50,912 nucleotides of DNA from a virus. The stretch lies in the IMG/VR virus record IMGVR_UViG_3300037137_001575, positions 1-50,912 of that record. The stretch is one strand, 5' to 3'. Within the stretch, counting starts at the first letter, position 1. Each line of letters opens with the position of its first letter. The notes under the pieces are model-generated. The model saw only the letters and a program-made list of their open reading frames with translations, ran no database searches and was not told where the DNA came from. Positions 8,034-16,049 of this stretch are shown piece by piece. The position numbers were made by a program, and so were the translations under genes.

Positions 8034-8945
8034 TCAATTTACACCAATTGATTGTAGCCACTGTAAAATACCTTGTCTTTCCTGCTGTCCTAGCTGGAAA
8101 TGTACGTCTTTAGGCGGCATTCTGCCACTGGCAACTTCCTCTTTAATTTTCTTCCAATTTGCCTGTTGGTTAATCAAACCAGGCTGTGTAAAAATAATTG
8201 TATCATGTTTTGAGCCAATGCCTGTATGACATTGAGCGCATGTTCTTGCCATCGCAGAAACAGCAAACCTAGCTAAATCAGCATTAGGCTGCGGTTGCTG
8301 CGGTGGCGGAAAAAAAGAGTTTTGTCCTACTGGCTGTTGAGGCTGCTGTGGGAATTGTGGTTGAGTGCCTGGTATAACTGGTGGACCACTATCTAATGGA
8401 CCATCATTAGCCATACGATTCATCTCTTCAAGCAATGCTCTAGCAAGCTCACGAATCTTATCTTTGTTGTTCAACCCAAACTGCTGTGATTGACCAAACT
8501 GCTGTGATTGACCAAACTGCTGTGGTTGACCAAACTGCTGTGGTTGACCAAACTGCTGTTGGGCCATCGCTTGCTGTTGATAAGTAAGGGGTGTTTGGCC
8601 AATGCCATTCATGACAGGTGGTGCGCCATAGCCACCATAACCTATAGGTTGAACCACTGGAGTAGCAACAGGATAACCTGTTACTGGAACCACTGGTATT
8701 GTTGGGGCATAAGCCTGTGGTACATACTGGAATTGGAAAGCGGGAACCAAGACAGGATAGGCCAAAACTGGCACCGCCACTGGAATTTCTACGACTGGTG
8801 TATAACAAGGTGTATAACAAGACGAGGTGCAACACCTGCCGCCAAAAAATCTGCCGCCACACCTTCTTCCAAACGCCTGAGCGTCGGATGCAGCAAATAA
8901 ACTAACAACTGTTGCAAAAATAGCTATAATCCAACATTTCTTCAT
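8034..8945 (-). CDS. secreted c-type cytochrome-domain protein
   Basis: 303 residues. A signal peptide ending A-Q-A is followed by a Cys-rich segment (CGGRFFGGRCC), a Pro/Val/Tyr-rich linker and QFGQPQ/QFGQSQ repeats. The C-terminal domain of about 70 residues holds the haem motif CAQCH (236-240) and a likely distal Met in GRMPPKD (276), then ERQGILQWL. That last domain has the form of the small cytochrome c domains abundant in Planctomycetota. The mature protein would act outside the inner membrane and needs host haem ligation. AAGGAG precedes the start. A cytochrome carried by a phage is unusual. Confidence 0.7.
   Translation of the reverse strand: MKKCWIIAIFATVVSLFAASDAQAFGRRCGGRFFGGRCCTSSCYTPCYTPVVEIPVAVPVLAYPVLVPAFQFQYVPQAYAPTIPVVPVTGYPVATPVVQPIGYGGYGAPPVMNGIGQTPLTYQQQAMAQQQFGQPQQFGQPQQFGQSQQFGQSQQFGLNNKDKIRELARALLEEMNRMANDGPLDSGPPVIPGTQPQFPQQPQQPVGQNSFFPPPQQPQPNADLARFAVSAMARTCAQCHTGIGSKHDTIIFTQPGLINQQANWKKIKEEVASGRMPPKDVHFQLGQQERQGILQWLQSIGVN
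8476..8559. repeat. 18-bp tandem repeat (four to five copies)
   Basis: In-frame 18-base units encode QFGQ(P/S)Q repeats in the linker before the cytochrome domain. Confidence 0.85.
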
Positions 8946-8953
8946 ATTACTCC

Positions 8954-10825
8954 TTAATGGGGCCGATACTTCGGCAAGTGCAAATCAATAAGTGGCCCAA
9001 CAGGGTATGGATCAGCATGATCCAGCCCTTGCTTCCTTGCGCCTATAAGTATTTCGAATCTTCCGAAACAGGTTTCCCACTGGTCACGTCTAATGGGACG
9101 AGTTGGGGTTTTGAGTAAACCTAAAACTACATTGTCTTTGCTTGCCTTTATATATGCATCTAAACCATTTACGTTAATTCCAACTTCTCTACAAATATCT
9201 TCTACAGTAAGTAGTCTTTCTACATACTGATTATATATTTCACCTAGCGTTTTAGAAACTACTTCAGACTGTAATCCTGTAGCCTTCGCAACCGCTGCTC
9301 TATAATAGTTCTGATCTTTAATTATTTGCTCATCTAAATCAGAACTAAATAAGTCTTCTATTCTATAAGCATCTTCTTTTCTAGTTATAAGGAGTTGAAC
9401 CTGTCTTGGGTCTTGTAATTTCCTAGTCAAACTTCTAATTTCATCATTAATTGGACGAATACCGTCTGCATGGCAAACCATACAACTTCTGCCAGTTCTT
9501 ATAGTCCTGTCATTTGCTGTGTTATCAATAGCGATATCGGTATTTGCGGCATCAATTCTGGCACCCTTACCGTCAGTAAGGAAATAGGCTTGTAAGCCGT
9601 TAGGCAGACTACCGATATCTTCTGTAGCATCAAATTTACCATCTAATATAAATTTAGCATAATCCCTATCATCAACGCTTTTCAAAGCGTCGTTGCTACT
9701 CCAAAGATAACCGCCTGTAAATGTAGGACTTCTTATAAGAGTTCTATTGTTTCTTGCCACAATAGAAGCTATAACAACAGCTTTATCTTGGGATCGAGCT
9801 TTTTTCGCTAGGTCTTCATTTGCAAAAACTAAATTTTCAAAATCCTTGATATTCTTGCCTAAGCCCAACATGTCATAATAAACTGGTGGTAATATAACAT
9901 TAGCCATAAACCAATCAGCCCTGAACATAGGAAAACTGGTGCAGCATTGCGTATAAAGTGTTCCATTACCGAGTGGATCAAGCCAAGGTGCTATTTGTGG
10001 ACAATATTCACGCTTATTAGCTACAAGTTCCTCTACTTCAACTTCTTTTTCTACATCCTTAAAAGCTGGTTTACCATCTTTAGTCACATATTGAATACCG
10101 CGTTCGTCTTTCCAAGGCACTTTCTCCATTACCTTTTTCTTGACTTTCACTTTTTCAAGAATTGGTTTATCAATAACATGATGAAAATAAGGCTCTGGAA
10201 ATGGTCTTACACCACTGCCTTTTAAACCTAATTTCTCTAAAGCTTCAGGCTTCCATTCATAATGACGTATATCCACTCGTATAACTGTTTCGTCCGATGC
10301 CCCGACGAAAGCTGGTATATACATCTTTTTCCTTGTGCTTAATGAATTGCAAACAAAGGAAAAAGTTGCTGCATATGCTTTTCTTTTGTCTTTAGGAATA
10401 TTGTATAGAGAAAAGTATCGCATGTAGAGACGGTCTTCTGGTGGTAATGTCAGAAGATCACCTACGGCGAACTTAATCGAACTATCGGCTGTGTAAAGAA
10501 TTTCTGGTGGTTGTGCCTGTATGGGTTGATTTGGCCCTACAATTGGCTGCGACGAGACTGGTTGTACTGGTGGCTCTGCTCTTGGCAATGGTTGTGGAGC
10601 GATAAAAGGGACTTTAATCTCTTCTTTTGGCTCAAATACTACATGTCCTGTTTGAACATTAGTCTTTATGTCTAGAGGATTAGCACTAGAAACGATTTTC
10701 TTCGTCTCCAATGCACGTTCTACGGGCGTAGGTGATAATCCTTTATCGCGGTAAACGGCAAGTCCGAACACGGCTCCTGCCGCCAATACTGCGATAAAGG
10801 ACATGACAATACTGACATTCTTCAT
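8954..10825 (-). CDS. membrane-anchored planctomycete-type protein with CxxCH haem motif
   Basis: 623 residues. An N-terminal hydrophobic segment (residues 5-25) looks like an uncleaved signal anchor. A Pro-rich linker follows, then a large domain with the blocks VARNNRTLIRSPTFTGGYLW, LPNGLQAYFLTDGKG and GRSCMVCHADG (CMVCH at 448-452). The combination of LPNGLQAYFL and a single CM-x-CH site is familiar from large exported proteins of Planctomycetota and related bacteria. Function is not established. A Lys/Glu-rich insert lies near residues 225-265. It is six bases downstream of the preceding gene, so part of an operon. Confidence 0.65.
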   Translation of the reverse strand: MKNVSIVMSFIAVLAAGAVFGLAVYRDKGLSPTPVERALETKKIVSSANPLDIKTNVQTGHVVFEPKEEIKVPFIAPQPLPRAEPPVQPVSSQPIVGPNQPIQAQPPEILYTADSSIKFAVGDLLTLPPEDRLYMRYFSLYNIPKDKRKAYAATFSFVCNSLSTRKKMYIPAFVGASDETVIRVDIRHYEWKPEALEKLGLKGSGVRPFPEPYFHHVIDKPILEKVKVKKKVMEKVPWKDERGIQYVTKDGKPAFKDVEKEVEVEELVANKREYCPQIAPWLDPLGNGTLYTQCCTSFPMFRADWFMANVILPPVYYDMLGLGKNIKDFENLVFANEDLAKKARSQDKAVVIASIVARNNRTLIRSPTFTGGYLWSSNDALKSVDDRDYAKFILDGKFDATEDIGSLPNGLQAYFLTDGKGARIDAANTDIAIDNTANDRTIRTGRSCMVCHADGIRPINDEIRSLTRKLQDPRQVQLLITRKEDAYRIEDLFSSDLDEQIIKDQNYYRAAVAKATGLQSEVVSKTLGEIYNQYVERLLTVEDICREVGINVNGLDAYIKASKDNVVLGLLKTPTRPIRRDQWETCFGRFEILIGARKQGLDHADPYPVGPLIDLHLPKYRPH

Positions 10826-10831
10826 AGGCCA

Positions 10832-11305
10832 TTACTGCTTTGATTTTAAATTACCCAAAATTAATTGCAAGATCATTTGAACGATTTCTGGCCCAAATTT
10901 ATCAAAAAGGGACTGCATATTATTCTTTATAAACTCCATAATCATTGGACCAAATTTTTCAAAAATAGTCGGTAGATATTTCTCAATAATAATTGGAAGA
11001 TACTTTTGGATAATCACATCCAAAATTCCAGTATTAATCCCTTCAATTACATCCCCTGTAACCACATCACCCCCCACTTCACCCACAGCTTGATGATGGT
11101 TAAACAAATCTAAAATAAATTTCAAAAGTGCTGGGCCAAACTTTTGTATAACTTCCATAATGAAAGATACTGAAAATCCATTTCTAGCAGCTTCAATAAT
11201 CATTGCCAGAACGTCTTGTCCATATTTCTGTAAAATATCAGTAATCCACGTTGGATCGAAACCGAAGTTTTCAGCACTCGATTTCATTACATTTACATCA
11301 CTCAT
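10832..11305 (-). CDS. helical repeat hypothetical protein
   Basis: 157 residues made of amphipathic helices with a recurring K-F/Y-G/L-P unit: QKFGPALLKFIL, QKYLPIIIEKYLP, EKFGPMIMEFI, DKFGPEIVQMIL. These suggest a solenoid or coiled arrangement, possibly membrane-associating because the helices are very hydrophobic. There is no signal peptide. GGAG precedes the ATG. It sits between the papain-like protease and the haem protein in the same operon. No family recognised. Confidence 0.55.
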   Translation of the reverse strand: MSDVNVMKSSAENFGFDPTWITDILQKYGQDVLAMIIEAARNGFSVSFIMEVIQKFGPALLKFILDLFNHHQAVGEVGGDVVTGDVIEGINTGILDVIIQKYLPIIIEKYLPTIFEKFGPMIMEFIKNNMQSLFDKFGPEIVQMILQLILGNLKSKQ

Positions 11306-11313
11306 TTTATCTC

Positions 11314-12159
11314 CTAATTAGTTACTACTGGAACATCATCCACAGGATTGTCGTCTTGTGGATCATCAGCTATTGCTTGAATAGCAAAGGCATCAGTATT
11401 CATTCTTGTAAAATGCTGCGACTGGAGATAAGCGTGACCATTTCTACCGAAATTACTTCCCCAGCTATTTTGAATCTTAATTAACCAGCCATATTTGGTT
11501 GATTTCTTAAGACCCATCCCTAAAATACAATGCCCACCACCACGACTTCCATTAGGAAGTCCTGCAATACCTTCGCTATCAAGATTTGCAAAATTTTGAT
11601 CTACATAAAGTCCTAAAGGACAAACAAATCCTAAAGAAATTGCAGAACAAATTTCACTGAAATTAGCACACTTATAAGCTTGTATTAGCTTAAACCTTGC
11701 CGCATCAGTAAAAGCTTTTTGTGGGAATTGATTCTGAAACATCATTCCAGGTTGAAGATCATTATGCGGACAAGTTCCATATTGCATTAATGATTTCAAA
11801 CAGTCGGAAATCATTGCCCCAGCATCCCGCCCACCATTCACTAAACCATATGTAAAGAATGGATTAAACTCTACTAACTTTCTGCCAGACTGCATATAAC
11901 ACATCTGCATTCCAGAATTTGTTCCATGTCCAGTGCAACTTGAAGTCATCCCTTGGTTCCAAACGGGATTATTATACCACTCCATATCAATTTCTTGCCA
12001 TTGAGAAGGGTCTAATACTCCTGCTGCCCTCAATGAATATAAAGGTGGGAATGCTGCAACAGATTGTTCTGTCTCTGGAATACAGGCTAATACAAAATAG
12101 GTTCCATTGAAAAATACAGATGGCAAATTACTTACAGATGCTTTTCCAATTGCGTACAT
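11314..12159 (-). CDS. papain-like (C1A) cysteine protease
   Basis: 281 residues. The catalytic set is visible in order: oxyanion Gln in VWNQG (Q69), nucleophile Cys in SSCTGHG (C75), His in GGGHCILGMG (H210) and Asn in IQNSWGSNFGRNG (N231). This is the peptidase family C1 layout. There is no signal peptide and no propeptide. The start overlaps the upstream stop as TAATG. The protease may act on host envelope or on virion proteins. It shares the fold with a second protease at 43936 but only its motifs, so the two were probably acquired separately. Confidence 0.85.
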   Translation of the reverse strand: MYAIGKASVSNLPSVFFNGTYFVLACIPETEQSVAAFPPLYSLRAAGVLDPSQWQEIDMEWYNNPVWNQGMTSSCTGHGTNSGMQMCYMQSGRKLVEFNPFFTYGLVNGGRDAGAMISDCLKSLMQYGTCPHNDLQPGMMFQNQFPQKAFTDAARFKLIQAYKCANFSEICSAISLGFVCPLGLYVDQNFANLDSEGIAGLPNGSRGGGHCILGMGLKKSTKYGWLIKIQNSWGSNFGRNGHAYLQSQHFTRMNTDAFAIQAIADDPQDDNPVDDVPVVTN

Positions 12160-12884
12160 TATTTACCCCCTAATATCTGAGTTAAATATTGAAGCACCTC
12201 GGCTTCCGTTCCAGGTATCTTTATAACGCTTACAAGATTCCCGTTAGCCGCTTGTACTATAATCATTGGCGGTCCACCCTTCTCCGCTACCACTTTATCC
12301 AATCCTTTTTCCTTAAGAACGGATGAATTAACATCATAGAGCCTATAATAAGCGCCCCTTGTTGTAATCGCTTCCCTTACTTTTTGCGAGTTTAATATCT
12401 GACCTAACGTTGGGTTAGTATTGTTTAAATCTACCACAAACGTCACATGTGCCTGAGCAACAGGTGCAGGTCCAGGTGGATTGGGGCCAGGCGGTGTTAC
12501 TGGACTAGAACCGCCACTTACCGTAATACTTGTTCTGGCAAAATCCGTTAATTTCCCATCCACTAATCCAACAGCAAAAACCGTAATTAAACCGCCTTGC
12601 GGTGGAATGGATATTATTATAGTGTTACCTGTTGGCAAAGTAAAGTATTTAATTTTAGTAGCACTAATTACTAGCCACTTTACATCACCTTTACATACAG
12701 CTTGAAGTGTTACAAAACCTTCATCAAATTTTACATTCTGGTCTGCGGGCAACTCGATGCCCGTAGCTTTGTTACTACTCGCTCCAACAGCATCAGATGT
12801 GGTTGGAGGACTGGTTGGAACTTGCGAAAAAGACGGAAGGGCCAAGCCTAGTAACAACACAAAGCTCAATAATTTTCTAATCAC
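12159..12884 (-). CDS. secreted two-domain hypothetical protein, planctomycete-like
   Basis: 241 residues, with a GTG start (AAGGTG just upstream) and a signal peptide of about 20 residues. An immunoglobulin-like beta domain (residues about 45-125) is followed by a Pro/Gly linker (PPGPNPPGP) and a thioredoxin-like segment beginning HVTFVVDLNN, which has no CxxC. This architecture is familiar from exported proteins of Gemmata-type Planctomycetota. It is the first gene of the minus-strand operon running to 7282. Its role in infection is unknown. Confidence 0.65.
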   Translation of the reverse strand: MIRKLLSFVLLLGLALPSFSQVPTSPPTTSDAVGASSNKATGIELPADQNVKFDEGFVTLQAVCKGDVKWLVISATKIKYFTLPTGNTIIISIPPQGGLITVFAVGLVDGKLTDFARTSITVSGGSSPVTPPGPNPPGPAPVAQAHVTFVVDLNNTNPTLGQILNSQKVREAITTRGAYYRLYDVNSSVLKEKGLDKVVAEKGGPPMIIVQAANGNLVSVIKIPGTEAEVLQYLTQILGGK

Positions 12885-12931
12885 AATATCACCTTCTATT
12901 TTGTTACTTGACAGATTGTTTTAATATTAGT

Positions 12932-12947
12932 AAGGTTTATTAAAATT
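12932..12947. promoter_or_regulatory. 16-base element in divergent spacer (copy 2)
   Basis: AAGGTTTATTAAAATT, one mismatch from the element at 5465-5480, again upstream of a minus-strand unit. Confidence 0.3.
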
Positions 12948-13019
12948 TGCATAATCCAAAAAAAGATTTGCCGCGAACCTCCCGAAACCCTGTGTGTCAT
13001 CTCTCAATGGAACGTCACC

Positions 13020-13229
13020 ATGACCTTTTTGCAATCCTACAAACGTTATATGGTCCCCATGTATGAGCGAGGGGATACGTTTATCCCTAATCCTTACAAA
13101 TATACTGAATCGCATTTTGTAGAATGGATAGATGAACTACAATCTGTAAAAGAAGAACCACTGGCAAGGTTTTTGATTAAACAACTTAACTATTACATCG
13201 AACAGAAAAAGATTGGAGCATTCAAATGA
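13020..13229 (+). CDS. small hypothetical protein
   Basis: 69 residues from ATG 13020; ATGs at 13050 and 13059 are also possible because the ribosome binding site is weak. The C-terminal part (HFVEWIDELQSVKEEPLARFLIKQLNYYIEQKK) is a good amphipathic helical sequence. The first 20 codons are ambiguous because the opposite strand is also open there. No family recognised. Confidence 0.5.
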   Translation: MTFLQSYKRYMVPMYERGDTFIPNPYKYTESHFVEWIDELQSVKEEPLARFLIKQLNYYIEQKKIGAFK

Positions 13230-13276
13230 AAGACAACTTTGGCGACCGATTTAATTGAAAAAATTTAATTCAATCG

Positions 13277-13285
13277 CCTATATAT
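13277..13285 (+). promoter_or_regulatory. CTATATAT element before the HNH gene
   Basis: CCTATATAT ends four bases before the ATG. If it works as a gp55-type promoter the transcript would be leaderless or start at a later codon. Confidence 0.25.
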
Positions 13286-13288
13286 CAT

Positions 13289-13996
13289 ATGAGTTACTTA
13301 AAAAATCAATGCCTTAAATATTCCAATAAAATACCAATAACAGTAATTTGTGATTTCTGTAAAAACAAATTTGATATATTGTATAAAAGCGCAGAAAAAA
13401 ATTACAAAAAGAATAATGGTCATAAATGTGCAGAATGTTCAGGACAGCCTATACGCCCGCAAAACACAACGGGCTACTGGACTAAAACTCGTCGTAGAGC
13501 GATTGGGGAAGCTGTTAAAAATAGTGAATCATATAGACAATCTCTAAACTCTCGACCTAGTGTAGTTGGAAATAACAATCCTATGTTTGGCAAAAAAGTG
13601 AGTGCTGAAACACGGGCAAAAATGTCTAAAAGCAGAATGGGGAAAATTGGTACAAGAGCTACGGCATGGAAAGGTGGAAAATGCACAATAACAAAAAGAG
13701 TTAAAGGTATTATTCATGGTCGATATAACTGGTATTACAAAGTATTTAAGAGAGATAAATGGCAATGCGTGAATTGTGGAGATAAAAGGAAATTAGACGC
13801 ACATCATATTGAACCAATTAATCAAATAATTAAAAAGTTGTGTAGAGATAATAAATTTTCCAACGATGACGAAAAAGTGAATTGGTTAATACGGCAACCT
13901 GAAATTATAAACGAAGACCTGGGTAATGGCATAACACTTTGTAGAGAATGCCACAAAAAAAGACACAAGAATTGGGGAAGCCATGACTGCAAATAA
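13289..13996 (+). CDS. HNH homing-type endonuclease with NUMOD3 motif
   Basis: 235 residues. The N-terminal zinc-finger-like pairs (CDFCKNKF, CAEC) are followed by NNPMFGKKVSAETRAKMSKS, a NUMOD3 DNA-binding motif typical of intron- or phage-encoded homing endonucleases. The C-terminal HNH domain has CVNCG, the His pair in LDAHHIEP, and TLCRECHKKRH. It is free-standing with no intron or intein around it. It ends 14 bases inside the start of the Thg1-like gene, so the two genes are coupled. It cuts DNA and may spread itself among related phages. Confidence 0.85.
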   Translation: MSYLKNQCLKYSNKIPITVICDFCKNKFDILYKSAEKNYKKNNGHKCAECSGQPIRPQNTTGYWTKTRRRAIGEAVKNSESYRQSLNSRPSVVGNNNPMFGKKVSAETRAKMSKSRMGKIGTRATAWKGGKCTITKRVKGIIHGRYNWYYKVFKRDKWQCVNCGDKRKLDAHHIEPINQIIKKLCRDNKFSNDDEKVNWLIRQPEIINEDLGNGITLCRECHKKRHKNWGSHDCK

Positions 13997-14804
13997 AGAC
14001 TCTATGGGAACAAGAATGAAGTTCTATGAGAGCTTCGAAACTGAAAGACGGCTTATGCCGCTTCTCCCTGTTTATTGCAGGGTTGACGGTATTTGCTTCC
14101 ACAGTTTCTGCCGCAAGTTAAAACGACCTTATGACGAAAGACTGTCGGCGCTAATGATCCAACTAACTATTGAATTAGCTAAAGAATTTAATGTGAATGC
14201 GGCTTATACGCAGAGCGACGAAATCAGTTTGGGTTGGAATATTGAAGACCATGAAAGCGAAATGTTCTGCAATGGCCGAATTCTTAAACTTAACTCTCAC
14301 TTAGCATCTAAAACTTCAGTTAAGTTCAATCGTCTTTTACCAGACTTCCTTCCTGAAAAAGTGAAAGACGAAGCCTATTTCGATGCCCGTGTAATGAATC
14401 TGCCTAATACGGTCGAAGCGGCCAATATGTTCCTATGGAGGGAATTTGACGCAACCCGTAATTCTATCCAGATGGCGGGGCGGGCTTACTTCTCGCACAA
14501 GCAATTGCACGGTAAAAACGGATCAGTGATTCAGGAAATGTTATTCCAAGAAAAAAAGATCAATTGGAATGACTATCCTGCATTTTTTCGCAGAGGAACA
14601 TTTATTCTGCGCAGGAAGGTCAAGCAACCGCCTGATTTGAGTAAAGTGCCTGAAAAATACCGAAATACTGTTGATCCAAATATACTGATTGAAAAAAGCG
14701 AGTTTATCAAGTATGATATGCCGCCGTTCACGAAAGTCGCCAATCGTGACCGCGTACTATTTTTTGGCGAAGAACCTGTGTTAAGTCAAGCAATTCCTGC
14801 TTAA
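13983..14804 (+). CDS. tRNA-His guanylyltransferase (Thg1-like)
   Basis: 273 residues. N-terminal family blocks are all present: MGTRMKFYESFE, VYCRVDGICFHSF (metal ligand D35, G36), RPYDERLSALM, and AYTQSDEISLGW (D79, E80). Thg1 and Thg1-like proteins add nucleotides in the 3'-5' direction to tRNA 5' ends; Thg1-like forms repair truncated tRNAs. The Arg of the usual VDGR block is Ile here. GGGGAAG stands before the ATG. A phage copy could maintain host tRNA-His or repair tRNAs cut by host defences; that is inference. Confidence 0.85.
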   Translation: MTANKDSMGTRMKFYESFETERRLMPLLPVYCRVDGICFHSFCRKLKRPYDERLSALMIQLTIELAKEFNVNAAYTQSDEISLGWNIEDHESEMFCNGRILKLNSHLASKTSVKFNRLLPDFLPEKVKDEAYFDARVMNLPNTVEAANMFLWREFDATRNSIQMAGRAYFSHKQLHGKNGSVIQEMLFQEKKINWNDYPAFFRRGTFILRRKVKQPPDLSKVPEKYRNTVDPNILIEKSEFIKYDMPPFTKVANRDRVLFFGEEPVLSQAIPA

Positions 14805-14812
14805 TTACAATT

Positions 14813-15022
14813 ATGGATATTGCATTTATAATGGGAATGATCTTAGGGTTCTTGCTTGGAATAGGTTTTGCTATCTTTTTAACCCATATAGTCACTAGGC
14901 GAGTGATCCTCGTCCTTACCACCTCATATGGCAAGAAGATGAAAAAGAAGTTAGAAGACAATGAAGAACCTGCCGATTGGTGGAAAGACGAGGACTACGA
15001 CCCTAGAAGGCATAGAGATTAA
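14813..15022 (+). CDS. small single-pass membrane protein
   Basis: 69 residues. Residues about 3-26 form one strongly hydrophobic helix (AFIMGMILGFLLGIGFAIFL), followed by a charged cytoplasmic tail rich in Lys, Glu and Asp (NEEPADWWKDEDYDPRRH). There is no clear ribosome binding site. Its stop overlaps the next start as TAATG, so it is co-translated with the glycosylase. No family recognised; a holin is possible by size but a single helix with an acidic tail does not prove it. Confidence 0.6.
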   Translation: MDIAFIMGMILGFLLGIGFAIFLTHIVTRRVILVLTTSYGKKMKKKLEDNEEPADWWKDEDYDPRRHRD

Positions 15023-15615
15023 TGGTCACTAAATTAGACCTATTGAACAGACTTAATGAAAAAGTATGCAACTGTGAGAAGTGTCCCGATCTAGTAGCCA
15101 ATAGAACGAAAACCGTATTCTCAAGCGGAAACCCTAACGCCAAAATTCTTTTCCTGGGTGAAGCACCAGGGCAAGATGAAGACGAACAAGGTGAAGCGTT
15201 TGTTGGTAGAGCGGGCCAGCTTCTGACCAGTATAATTGCGGCTTGTGGATGGGAACGAGAGAAGGATGTTTATATATGCAACATCGTAAAATGTCGTCCT
15301 CCCAAGAATCGCACGCCCACTGAAGTTGAAGCTAAGAATTGTGAGCCATATCTAAAGCTTCAAATCAAGATCATTAATCCAAGATATATTATTTGCCTTG
15401 GGGCTACTGCTACGCGCTATCTATTGGGCGTTCAACATCCAATGGGATACATGCGTGGTAAATGGTTTAAGTATGAAGATGCGCATGTTAATGCTGATGT
15501 GCTTTGTACTTATCATCCTTCATATCTATTAAGAAATCCTGCTGCAAAAGTAGATGTTGCAGAAGATATGCAATCTTTGGTGGAAGCAATCAATGAAACA
15601 GTACACAGTAGGTGA
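15022..15615 (+). CDS. family-4 uracil-DNA glycosylase (Fe-S)
   Basis: 197 residues, full length for the family. Motif A GEAPGQDEDEQGEAFVG (46-62) and motif B HPSYLL (H165) bind and excise uracil. Cysteines C18, C21, C91 and C107 match the four ligands of the 4Fe-4S cluster (CEKC, VKCRPP, NCEPYL). It removes deaminated cytosine from DNA. This family was once annotated as a phage DNA-polymerase-related protein. It stands with Nudix, RNR and CTP synthase genes in the same genome. Confidence 0.9.
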   Translation: MVTKLDLLNRLNEKVCNCEKCPDLVANRTKTVFSSGNPNAKILFLGEAPGQDEDEQGEAFVGRAGQLLTSIIAACGWEREKDVYICNIVKCRPPKNRTPTEVEAKNCEPYLKLQIKIINPRYIICLGATATRYLLGVQHPMGYMRGKWFKYEDAHVNADVLCTYHPSYLLRNPAAKVDVAEDMQSLVEAINETVHSR

Positions 15616-15781
15616 TAAAGTCCATATAACAGGAAAGCCTGAGGACGTATTTACGATAGCTGAGGTTGTCTGCCCAAATTTCTATAGTCTTAATGAAGAG
15701 GAAATTGCCCATTTCTATCTTATGAAAGATAATTATGAAAATATTTATTTTGGCACAGATTTAGTCCAAGTTTCTATATAA
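15593..15781 (+). CDS. small hypothetical protein
   Basis: 62 residues from ATG 15593 (MKQYTVGDKVHITG). The gene overlaps the last 23 bases of the glycosylase gene. The pattern YTVGDKVHITGKPEDVFTIAEV resembles a small SH3-like or KOW-type beta barrel, a form common in phage modulators. No function can be named. Confidence 0.55.
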   Translation: MKQYTVGDKVHITGKPEDVFTIAEVVCPNFYSLNEEEIAHFYLMKDNYENIYFGTDLVQVSI

Positions 15782-15785
15782 GGAT

Positions 15786-16049
15786 ATGAAAACATGGACT
15801 AAATTTCTAGAAGATAAGCAAAATGAAGCGGACGCAATGGCTCCTCAGCAGCCACCAGGCACGGGCGGTTTTGGAGCGGGTGTACAACCAGCAGTTACCA
15901 CTCGTAGAAAAGCAATGTTAGCTCCTCAGCAGCCACCAACGGCAGGCACGGGTGGTTACGGCCCTAATGACCAAAGAGCAGCCTTAGCTGCGCAGCAACA
16001 GGCAGCAGCCGTAGCAGCACAACAACAAAGAATGGGTCAGCGTGTTTAA
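15786..16049 (+). CDS. Gln/Ala/Pro-rich protein with capsid-targeting-like N-terminus
   Basis: 87 residues. It begins MKTWTKFLEDKQNEAD, close to the T4 internal-protein leader in pattern. The rest is low complexity with two APQQPP blocks, Gly-rich turns and a Gln/Ala tract. AAGG lies just upstream, next to a CTATATA element at 15774. It converges on the Nudix gene, overlapping its end by four bases. It may be an internal head protein by analogy. Confidence 0.6.
   Translation: MKTWTKFLEDKQNEADAMAPQQPPGTGGFGAGVQPAVTTRRKAMLAPQQPPTAGTGGYGPNDQRAALAAQQQAAAVAAQQQRMGQRV

Noticed and set aside
7326-8559. Direct repeats as a possible CRISPR array
   Set aside because: The units are contiguous, without spacers, multiples of three and in frame with coding sequence.
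12885-13019. Possible tRNA or other RNA gene in the divergent spacer
   Set aside because: No cloverleaf, T-loop or acceptor pairing could be found by eye; none was found in other spacers either.
12927-13115. 62-codon minus-strand frame opposite the start of the gene at 13020
   Set aside because: Both strands are open here. The plus frame continues into a convincing helical protein to 13229, while the minus frame has no start signal or neighbour to support it. It may still be a gene remnant.
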